Below, one piece after another: positions 55,439-64,000 of a DNA stretch of 64,000 bases. Both the position numbers and the translations under genes were made by a program. Location: contig JASKMD010000028.1 in assembly GCA_030144725.1 (NCBI GenBank), positions 6,225,911 through 6,289,910 on the forward strand, given 5' to 3'. The notes under the pieces are model-generated. The model worked only from the letters and a program-made list of their open reading frames with translations, ran no database searches and was not told the origin of the DNA. The DNA is from Haematococcus lacustris. Taxonomy: Eukaryota; Chlorophyta; Chlorophyceae; Chlamydomonadales; Haematococcaceae. The first letter of the stretch is position 1. Each line of letters opens with the position of its first letter.

Positions 55439-56538
55439 GGGCTTTAGGGTGGGGTGGAGCTGGAAGTGGATGTGGTGATGAGTGATGGGGGAGCTGTCTT
55501 TGCTAGCACCAGTGCCTATTGTGCTGGACATGGGCACGTGGCTACATATCCACATGCAGACAGAGACACCAACATAACAAAGTCATGCAGAACAACTCGA
55601 ATGTATCCCAGCTTTTTGTCAGCTGCCTTGCCATTTTGTGTCGAGCCAGGTCTACTGCAACTGGCTGCTCCCCCAATGTGCCTCCATAGCCCTGGCAGCA
55701 GTGCAGGCTATGAAGCAAGCTGGCACCTAGTGAGAGCTGGACCACCCAGGGCAAGGAGTGGCAGCCAAGGAGCGCCTACCACCCGGCAACACAAGTGACT
55801 TTCCACGCATCCATGCCAACACATTGCCAGCGGCATTCACTTGGGACTGCATATCAGCCAATGCCAGATGATGATGATGACCATGACGTCATTGGCAGGA
55901 GCCTTGCATGACACTTGCCTGCATCACTCTGTCATGGAGTGTGGTCAGGTCCGCGTATTCTTGGCGTGACGCTGCTGTGAAGTACAGCTCCTGCTCGATT
56001 GCCTTGATGTACTGCAGGCAGCAGAGCAGCAGCGCCAACCAGCATGTGGTCAACAATGCGGAGGAGTTTAGAAGGGAACATGAAAAGCGGGTGGGAGGGA
56101 CATGACAAGGGAGTTCAAAGACAACGGAACAGCAAAAGCAGGTTGACAGGAAAAGGAGTTCAGAAGGAAAAGCAGTTCAAAGGGGCAAGGCAGAATCAAT
56201 GTGCTGTGTATGACCTGGCTGAGTGTTTTTGTTGTAGTCTGTGCCAGACTACACACACGCTTTGCATGCGGTCGCAAGGAGCCGTGCAGCATCAGTGCGC
56301 CAACCGCCGTCAGGCCAAGATCATGCCAGTTCAGAGCAAACGCAGGCTGCCCTCATATGCCCTGGCCTTCAAAGGCAGCCTGGCAGGTCTTAGAGACTGC
56401 TGGTGTTGGACTCTAATGCTTTGACCTGAAGGGCACTCTGCCAAAGTGAGGCAGACTCTGCCAGTCACCTGGCTGTGCCACAAGATGCCAGGATCTTGCC
56501 CCTGAGGCAACCTGGGAGGGCCCTAAGGCAGCCAAAAG

Positions 56539-57104
56539 TTAGCTGACAGGGCCGGTGTGCTGATCAGGACCTGGCCTTGTCCAGCGCCAGAGGGGGCCAC
56601 AACGTTTGCAAATGCGGTTGCTGAGTGCACACAGCACTGCTGTGGAGTGGACACAGCGCAGTGGGTGAGGCAATTGGTGTGCACAACATGCCTGTCTAGT
56701 GCCGAAGACGGCAGGGACAGCACCTAGGCCCGTGAGGGCCAGCAGGGTCCCCTGGGGACGGGGTGGGTCACAGCATGGCCTGGCGCCTGCAGCCGCTCAC
56801 CTTAGCGATAGCAGCTCTTGGGTGTGAGTGTCCCAGCTGCTGGGCAAAGTGAGCCACGAAGGTGGCGGCCACAGCACTGCTGCACGCGGACCTCAGCGCC
56901 TGGTCAGCCGCTGTGTCATGCCAGGGCTGAGGAGCACCCCGCAGCCGCCCCTCCTCCAGCCGCAGCAGTGAGGGCCCCGCACCCGCACCAGCCATGGGCG
57001 GTGCCTGCTGCTGGGGAAGGTGCGATGGTGGTGGCGACTGGAGGGAGGAGGAGGGCTGGGCAGGCTGTCGCCGCACCTGCTGCTGCTGCTGCTGCTCCTC
57101 CACA

Positions 57105-57135
<31 letters not shown>

Positions 57136-60100
57136 TCAGCTGGTGTTGCTGCTGGGCTATAGACTGACTCAGCTGCTGCTCAGCCAGCACCCTCTCAAGC
57201 TGCCCCTGGGCCTGCAGCTCCCCCACCTCAGCTCTCACCGCCGCAGCTTCAGCCTGAGCGGCAACCGCCTCTGCCCGCGCCATCCGGGCGTTCTGCTGCT
57301 GCTGCACGTACTGCGCCCAAGCGCTGCGAGTAGCCAGGTTGGCCAAGGTAGGGGTTGAAGCCGCGGCCACCGCTGAGGCGACAGCTGATGGGATGGGGCC
57401 AGTAGGGGCGCTTGGCGGCTGGGGTGGCAGGGGTGGTGCGGCAGCTGCCAGGGGCCAGCGTGATTGTGGGTTGTGGGCAAGAAGGTGGGCGGGGACCCAA
57501 GCTGGTGAGGGTGATGATGGGCTGGTATGGGCTGCTTCCACCCATTGTGGAGCAGAGCATTGGCGCAACAGCAGGCTGTGAGCCCAGCTGGGGTGGGAGT
57601 GAGGGAGTGAGAGACCGCCAGGCTGGCCGCCAGGTGAGGTTTGCCAGGCTTGCAGGCTGGCTGCAGTGAGCAGGGGCCGGCTGTGGCTGCTGCTGCTGCT
57701 GCCAGGCTCACCAGGGGAGCACTCCAGCATAGAAGCTGGCTGCCAGGTTTGGCCGGTCTGCCCAGCCGCAGCGGTTGAGAAGCTGCTGGTTCTGACATGG
57801 CTAGGGAGGGGCAGGCTGCTGTAGCTTGCCAAGGGCTGGGCCGGGGCTAGTGGGGGGGAGGACAGCAGGTGGGGGGTACCCAGGTGGTGGCTTGGCTGGG
57901 GTTGGGTCTGGGGGCTGGGTGGGGTGGGTGCCCCGTGCAAGGTGGAGCGTGTTGCCAGCTGCTCAGCAGCTGCACCAGGAACTGACAGGGTGAAGGGAGA
58001 AGGGCAGGGCGTCTCTGGCGTTGTCCTTCCACTGCCCGCCAGCCCAGCCATTGGTGTCGAGGGGCAGGCGGTGCCTCCGGTCGCAGCACAAGGCAGGGCC
58101 TGGGCCGCAGGGCAGGGCGACTCAGCCACCTGGGTTGGGCCAGCCTGCGTTGACTCAGCTTCCTCGGCTGTGCCAACCTCAGGGCAAGCCAGCGGTGGAG
58201 CTGAGAGAGTTGATGATGAGGAGGAGGCCACCACGTTTGCAAACGGGGTCGACGAGGACACGGCACTGCTGTGGGGTGGACATGGCGCACTGGGTGAGGC
58301 AGCTGGTGCACAACAGGCGGGTGCGTGGTCCCATCCTTGGACTCGCTTGCCAGCGACAGCTTTGTGACAGTCAGCTGGGTCACCCTGGTCACCAGAGTAG
58401 TCTGGGTGTGTGGCAGCTGAGGGTGCGGGGGTGCAGGCAAGGGGTCCGGTGGGCTGGCTAGTGCGGTGCCCAGGCGTGGTGCACAGCCCCGCTGCCGCCG
58501 TCTCAGCCACGCTGGGAGACATCGAGGCGGGGCAGCCAGGGGCGTCATGCCCTTGTGGTGCATCAGGCTGTGCAGTGGGAGTAGGGGACATGGCGGGTGT
58601 GGTTGCGGGAGGGGTGGCCTGGCCACCTGCTTCGGGCCAGGCCTGGCGCACTGCCGCTGCCAGCTGGAGGGGCAGGGCATAGGGGCTGCCCTGCTGGTGC
58701 CTGGCGTACACTGCTGACTGTGCATGGACGCGGTCCAGCGCCTCATTGAAGCAGGGTGCAGGGCTGGGCCAGAATGGGGTGTAGCTGGTGGGGTGGGCAG
58801 CGGGCTGGGGCCACGAGGCTCCTGTGCCGCCTGGCGCCAAGCTGAGGATGGAGGCAGATGCAGGGTGGCTGCCTGGGCCTGGGTGGCGGTTGGAAAGGGG
58901 CAGGGTGGGGCCTGGTGGCTGAGGGAACCAGCTGGGACCTAGCAAGGCAGCAGGAGGTCTGGCTGGTGCTCTCTGGGTTTGAGTCTGAGTCTGAGCCTGA
59001 GTCTGAGCCTGGGCTGACCTGGGCTGTGCCTGGTGGTGCCCGAGTGGCATGGCATGCGTCCAGGCCCTGCCCAGCTGCAGTGCCGCACTGGCCGAGTGTG
59101 CTCTCATCAAGGCGGAGGGTGGGCCGGGGGTGGTGAAGGTGGCGGGGGAGTGGTGCTGTGCAGTGGCCTCCGCATTGGCCTGGCGGCTGTGGAGTTGGTG
59201 AGGGGAGGGGGGCGGGGCACGGATTGAGGCCAAGGCAGGGGCCCCGCAGCCTAGCAGCAGCACATCAGAGGGACTAGGGCTGGCCTCACTGGCTGTGGTC
59301 AGGCGGCTGGCCCATGGCACCTGCTGGCACCCAGACGCTGGTGGATCTGCACACGTACCCTCCATGGCTGGCTGAGGCTGAGGCTGAGGCTGAGGCTGAG
59401 GACCAGCCTCACTCTCAGTGGCCTGCCCACCTAGCGTAGCCTGCCCAGTGGCCCTGCCTTCAGCCTGCTGCCGAGTGCTGCTGGGGGGCTGTGCTGTCGC
59501 GGAGTGTGGCGAGCAGGGCAGCAGGAGGGTGGTGGGGGGGTGGCTGGCGGAGGGGAACAGGCAGCGGGAGATTGGACGGCGCTCAGCCTGGCACCATCTG
59601 GGAGTGGCCTTGCCAGGCGGGTGTTCGGCGAGGTAGGGTGCTGCAGCCTCCTGCCTATCACTGCTGCTCAGCGATGGTAAGGGCTGGCAGCCAGGGTGGG
59701 GGTAGGGTGAGGTGGGGGTGGAGGAGGTGGGGTGAAGGGGGTAGGGAGGGGGTATGGGGGAGATCGCAGGCAGCAGGGGCTTGGGCTGTGTGGCAGCAGC
59801 AGCAGCAGCAGGGGGCCCAGGGGGGAGGGTGAGGAGCCTTGACACGGCCAGGACAGCTTGAGCTGTGTAGGTCTCAACGGAGGGACGGGCCAGCGCAGCA
59901 TCCATGGGCACAGCACCTGGTGGCGCCGCCCCCAGCTGGGCCCGCAGCCTGTCATGTGTGAGGCAGCTTGGGCTGCTGATCATGGGGTCCACTGCCTCCA
60001 AGCAGCCTGGTTGCACTGCCTCCTGCTGCACCTGGGGCGGGGCCGCTGGTCCGGGGGCTGGCAGGGCGGGGCTGGCACTGCCTTGTGCTGCTGCTGCCGC

Positions 60101-61045
60101 AGCCTCCACCTGCCTTGCACTGCCTGACACCATAGGTGAGGCGGTGGGGGTGAGCACCCCAAAGAACCGCTCTGCTGCCCGGGCAGCGAACTGGCCCCCT
60201 GCCCTGGGGGTCAGGGGCTCGTCCAGCAGCGAGGTGGACTCCAGCTGTTGCTGCTGCTGTGCGGGGCTGGGCATCTGGGCAGCAAGGCTGTGGGAGGGGC
60301 AGGCGGGAGGGCCCCCTTGCCATGCTCCCTGCTTGCTGGCATTGCGCAGCTGCACCTGGGGAGGAGCTGGGCTGGCAGCCCATGGGGTACCTGCTTGCGT
60401 GTGCCTGGGCAGCCAGTCACAGCCCAGAGGCAGACCTGGCAGCGGGGCTGAGGGACCCGCAGCAGCGCTGGGACCAGGCTGGCAGTCGGTGCTGGAACCC
60501 AGGCGTGGGGTGCAGCCGCTCCCTCCTGGCTCTGACTCATGGCTGGCCCTCATGGCTGGCATGGCTGACTCCTGGCTCTGACTCATGGCTGGCCCCAGGC
60601 CCTGTGCGGTGAGGCTAATTGGCCCGGACAGGCTAGTCAGCATGCTCAGTGTGGGGGCCACCGCTGGGGCAAGGGGGCGTGAGGGGGGCAGGGGGCAGGG
60701 CATGCTTGCCACCACACCAGGGTGGCGGTGTAGCTGTGCAGGCTGGCTGACCTGGAGGGTGGGCTGGGGGGCTGCTGACCCCAAGGGCAAGGCCTGCCTG
60801 GCGGTGCCTGCAGTAGACGTGTTGAGGGACTCTGGCGTGGTTGCGGGTGGTGGTGGGTGCAGGCTAGTGGTTCTAGCTGCACAGCGAGACAGCGAGACAG
60901 CAAGGCGCATAGAGACAGCATGGAGACAGCATGGCATGTGAAGACATGTTTTGCGCGAAGCAGATGCTAGCAATGCCCTGGGCTGCAGGTCAACCTGGAT
61001 TACTAGAAGTGAGGGGTCAGTGCTTGACTGTGATCTGCACAGCAC
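56539..61045 (-). CDS. Large low-complexity Q/P/A/S-rich protein, unrecognised
   Basis: One giant exon is open for more than 1400 codons (61045 or slightly downstream to 56801) and ends at AAG|gtgagc. A last exon at 56751-56539 after cccag joins in phase, beginning GTLLALTGLGAVPAVFG and stopping at TAA. Most of the chain is Pro/Ala/Ser/Gln-rich and probably disordered. More ordered islands are PLTPRAGGQFAARAAERFFG, a Gln-rich predicted coiled coil near the end (ARMARAEAVAAQAEAAAVRA, EVGELQAQGQLERVLAEQQL) and RSACSSAVAATFVAHFAQQL. I do not recognise a family; a scaffold or transcription-regulator role is only a guess from composition. The true start may be an exon boundary near 60,877 (gctgtgcag) rather than the first ATG. 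Confidence 0.5.
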
Positions 61046-61087
61046 CTGGCACCCAGGCCAGCGTGGAGGTCATCCCAGTTTTTGTGG

Positions 61088-61262
61088 CAGGCAGCACCAT
61101 GGGGAGAGCAGGGCCACAGCCAGGCAGGTGCGTGGGCGAGGACTGCGATGCAGCGCTGAGTATGCAGTGTGTGGGGGAGGGGCCTGCTGGAGCTGTGCTG
61201 GTGGCCAGGCCACCTGAAGCTGCTTGCTGAGAGCAAGGTACCCTGGCTGAGGCTACAAACGG
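61088..61262 (+). pseudogene. Frameshifted Fanzor/TnpB-like C-terminal remnant
   Basis: PQPGRCVGEDCDAALSMQCV in one frame corresponds to PQPGRWVDRDCNEVLNMQRI at 22.1 kb. After a frameshift, LLELCWWPGHLKLLAESKVP corresponds to PLELCWWPDLPELPAKGKEY. The first DRD aspartate is replaced. It sits between the large low-complexity gene and the RING gene, both on the opposite strand. Confidence 0.6.
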
Positions 61263-61491
61263 CTGCGAGAACTCCCATGCTGAACCCAGCACCACCAGCT
61301 GCAGCAGCAGGCTCAAGCACAGTAGTGTGTGCATCGCCATATTCTGCCTCAGCTTACATTGGTACATGTGTGTCATGCAAACCTGTCAAGTCGCCCCTTG
61401 CAGTACAGGTCAGGCAACACGCCAAGGACGCTTCCTTGATGATACAAAAGCGCTGACGGAGCCAAACCCATGTTAGTGGCAGTGGGATTAC

Positions 61492-62875
61492 CTGCTGCTG
61501 GATGAGGTACTGAAACGGCATCAGTGGGGTTGGCTTGCTCGATGATGGATGCCAGGTCAGGCAGTACTCGGGCTTGCAGGGCCAGAAGCTGCTTGCTTCG
61601 GATCAATGCTTCTGCGTATCGCCAAGCAATCAGGAGCCCTCGACAAATGACCTACGCCTAGGAAGGATCAACGACGCTGACTTGCCTGCAGCAATCGCAT
61701 CTGCCTCAGCCCGCCGCTTCGTAAGCTGGGCTGGAAAACAGCTCTCCAGGACTGCTTTCAGACGTTGACAAACGCCTGCGGTAGTATTTCACGTGAACCG
61801 GGTTAATAACTTCAATTTACCCGGATCTAAACGTTTTTGGCCCATGTTTTAGAAGGCTGTAACAAAGGCAACCGACATCCAATTATGTTCCAACCGTCAA
61901 TTACAGCAAAAAGTGCGGCTGCGCCGCAAAAACTGCAAGGAACAGCGAAGCTTTCGCGTGGAGGGGGTGCGGTGGCGCTTGAAGAGGCCATCCTCGCTCT
62001 TATAATTGAAAACCCGGTCGGCTGGCTGCAGTTCCGCCCCTGAGATCGCCCAGTCACACCGGTCACAGCGACCACTGAGGCTTCGCCGTGTGCATCGCCG
62101 CTGTGTTGCACTGCTATGCTAGCCTTGTAAATTGAAGTTATACAAGTTAACTGCAACGCCTCAGCTTTTCCGGGTTTGTAAACGACCTCGGCCTCGCAGT
62201 TCCTCGTGAACGCTCTCGACCTCCGCCAGGGGCCTCCGGCCCCTGGCGTCGGTCTCGAGCGTTCACTCGGAACTGCTTCGGCCTCGGTCGTTTACAAACC
62301 CGGAAAAGCTTCGTCGTTGCAGTTATCCTCATCGTAATACACCGGGGCCTACGAAATGGCAGCCCACGGGCAACCTACGAAATGGCAGCCCACGCGTACC
62401 GAGGGTGGTCGGCAACCTGGTGCGGCAAATGGGGCAGCAAGTGGGCCCGACACTGCTCGCCACCTGGCGCCACTGCTCTAAGCAGCGGCGACAAAACTCA
62501 TGCCCGCAAGCGCCTGCCGGGCAATACGCATTCTTCTGATTTGTTGGGTACTGTGTGGAGCACGGATGTTCCACAAATGGAGCGCAGTGATTCCTTACCA
62601 ACAACTGGGTCAAGCAAAACCTCAGTGCAGATGGCGCATTCGTAGTCGCCCAGCGAGAAGAGCGGCCCCTGCAGCTGCTCTCGCCTGCGGGCGCTGTCGG
62701 GCACTTCTTCGTCTGGAACTAATTGTGGGGCGTATGCCGACGCTAACTCCAGTTGGGCTTCGTCCCAAAGGGCCGCAGAATCGGCGTTACTTCCACGGTC
62801 TGATTTTGACACGGGCAGCAGGACGTTCATATACTTAAGCCCAATGCATCGTCGTGGGGTAAGGGGCGGAGCCAA
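61492..62875 (-). CDS. RING-finger (C3HC4) protein, probable E3 ubiquitin ligase (3' end unresolved)
   Basis: RING proteins of this type bind E2 enzymes and promote ubiquitin transfer. Exons 62875-62599, 62513-62400, 61775-61656 and 61611-61492 keep phase at GT/AG sites. Splicing the first two (85-bp intron) restores an intact RING: YECAICTEVLLDPVV, then GACGHEFCRRCLEQW, then CCPICRTRLP (C-x2-C ... C-x-H-x2-C-x2-C ... C-x2-C). The typical post-RING helix follows (CQRLKAVLESCFPAQLTKRR), then a second helix QLLALQARVLPDLASIIEQA. Intron 2 (62399-61776) contains foldback element B. Intron 3 would be only 44 bp, unusually short. After 61492 I cannot follow the gene; a Fanzor-like remnant begins about 230 bp downstream. 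The start could also be the next in-frame ATG (MNVLLPVSK, residue 16). Confidence 0.7.
62163..62310. repeat. Foldback element B (148-bp nested palindrome in RING-gene intron)
   Basis: Arm pairs are perfect: a 24-bp pair (62163-62186 with 62287-62310), CAGTTC (62197-62202 with 62270-62275), TGAACGC (62207-62213 with 62259-62265) and CGCCAGGGGCC (62224-62234 with 62238-62248) around a TCC loop. Unpaired words at the joints are the same on both sides rather than complementary: CTCGGCCTCG / CTTCGGCCTCG, CTCG / CTCG, and TCTCGACCTC / TCGGTCTCGA. The first and third match the joints of foldback A. A small perfect hairpin TGCGGC-TGC-GCCGCA lies in the same intron at about 61,915-61,930. Confidence 0.9.
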
Positions 62876-64000
62876 TGGCGAACAAATGCCATCATCTGGG
62901 AGACAGCCGGACGGGAACCTCCCATTGATTCAAGTTTTTGTATCCCGGAGCCGATGCTTCTCCTGCGCTAGACGCTCTCCTGCATGAAAGCATATAGGCG
63001 TGTAACCAAGTGGTAGAGTCGCGTCACGTCAGTCTGTCTTGACGGCGGAGGGCGAAATGTACCGGTGTGGGGATGCCTAGGCCTGTGCCGGAAGTACCAG
63101 ATACTGACCGAGTTGACGGCGCCGACCCACTACAGCCAGGCTCAGCCAGGCGCAGCTCCGGCCACCTATCCTAGGAGGGGGTGTGAAGAGGGTTGCAGGG
63201 GCAAGACCAGGGGGTGATGCGCCTCCCATGGGCGGCGTTAATGCTGGTGGACTCGAGCCTCTAGTAGAGGCTCTCTTTCACAAGGTTGATCAAGGGACCT
63301 TCCAAGCTTGAGCCAGGTTGGTGTATGGGAACATATCAGAGCTTGCGCTCTAGTGATGGAGGGATGAGGGTAAGAGAGAATTTGGTAGGTGAACGAGAGA
63401 TGGGCCTGTTTGCAGGCGGAGGTAATGTTGGGGGTAAGCATGAAGGTGAAGGTGTTAGAGAGGATCCGAGGGTGTGGTGAGGGCATTGGAAGGGAGGCAA
63501 GGTGGTGAAAAAAGACTGGGGTGATTGGTGGTTGTTGGTTGGCGGTCAAGGTGGGAAGATATAAGTTGTCGAGGACTTCCAACCACCCGTCTGCGCAGGA
63601 GCCCACCTCATCCCGTCTGACTTCCCCCTCTAAGCCCTTCCCCTCGCCCCCTCACAAGGCCACCGCTGCCTACTCACCCCACATTAAGCCAACGCCGGCT
63701 ATCCCTTCCGCGTCCCAGCCTTTCCCGTTTTCCACCAAAACCCACCCACCCCCTCCCAGCCCAGCCCATTCTCCTCGCTCCCCCTCCCAGCCTACCAAAC
63801 AACATCCCAGCCTTGCCCACCACTAACACACGCCATTTGAAATGGGGGTAAAGAGGCTAAGCAACAAGCAATGCCAACATCTGCAAAGCAGGGTGATTGC
63901 CTTACCCTAGGCAGGGTTCGAGCAATGTCCCAGCGGCCTGAGAAAGCTGAGAGACCAGGCACAGGATCAGGCCATGCAGTTGCGGGCAGAGGTTGTTGAG
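62876..64000. other. No confident gene; C-rich transposon remnant at 63.58-63.83 kb
   Basis: No coding region with family features was found. At 63,595-63,830 the words CAGGAGCCCACCTCAT, CCCTTCCCCTCGCCCCCTC and CCCACCCCCTCCCAGCCC match the C-rich array region of the mobile elements at 12.6-12.9 and 27.14-27.25 kb, so this is another fragment of that family. The rest is featureless. Confidence 0.5.

Larger units (their letters stand above)
52773..56538. other. Intergenic, no confident gene
   Basis: No splice-consistent coding region was found. A ~40-bp word (AATGCCCAACAATACCGCCG, then CTGACTGTGCGG) occurs at about 53,110 and again at about 54,763. Bases 53.63-54.0 kb contain several TCATATGA-type words and the dispersed repeat shared with 13.6 kb. 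The GGTGT array is at 55.3 kb. Confidence 0.5.

Noticed and set aside
62995..63070. tRNA-like D-arm sequence (ACCAAGTGGTAGAGTCGCG)
   Set aside because: No matching acceptor stem or T-arm (GGTTCGA-type) at the right distance.

Overview
The window looks like nuclear DNA of a chlorophycean green alga, most likely a volvocalean/Chlamydomonadales species; a Haematococcus-like genome is my guess and is unproven. The reasons are GC-rich sequence, many short exons with GTGAGT/GCAG splice sites, long CAG/CTG and C-rich arrays, Ala/Pro/Gln-rich proteins, and receptor-type class III nucleotidyl cyclases with a bacterial-type solute-binding ectodomain. There is no bacterial operon structure, no CRISPR array and no rRNA. 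All gene models were spliced by eye, using reading phase and GT/AG sites.

Layout: 0-1.5 kb, exon candidates of a + strand gene. 4.8-8.7 kb (-), an ERD2/KDEL-receptor-like membrane protein in five phase-consistent exons. 8.7-14.2 kb, transposon-rich DNA: a foldback at 11.03-11.23 kb, a TIR element with a coiled-coil ORF at 11.4-13.5 kb, and a Fanzor/TnpB-like C-terminal remnant at 13.9 kb. 14.5-25.4 kb (+) and 36.5-47.6 kb (-), two convergent copies of one receptor cyclase gene. Each has 23 exons, every junction keeps phase, and each predicts 1519 residues. They are the arms of an inverted duplication of about 11 kb with an ~11 kb spacer. The spacer (25.5-36.3 kb) holds a hAT transposase fragment, two copies of another mobile family with a coiled-coil protein, a TIR-flanked element, and a broken copy of the gene found at 49.1-52.8 kb. 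49.1-52.8 kb (+), an mTERF-like helical-repeat protein. 56.5-61.0 kb (-), a large low-complexity Q/P/A-rich protein. 61.5-62.9 kb (-), a small RING-finger protein with a foldback element in an intron.

How the parts relate: the cyclase copies should make cAMP or cGMP in response to an extracellular ligand. Each chain carries one cyclase domain with the metal-binding aspartates and a second with the Asn/Arg pair, so one chain can form the complete catalytic site seen in mammalian membrane adenylyl cyclases. The duplication also carried part of the neighbouring mTERF-like gene. The two copies have since diverged in patches, through separate insertions, and by a CAG tract of about 52 versus 9 units.

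The most unusual structures are (1) the inverted cyclase pair and its mosaic divergence; (2) three foldback elements at 5.6, 11.1 and 62.2 kb, of which the last two have different, perfectly paired stems but share the unpaired words between the stems; (3) repeated Fanzor/TnpB-like C-terminal remnants, several ending in poly-Gln.
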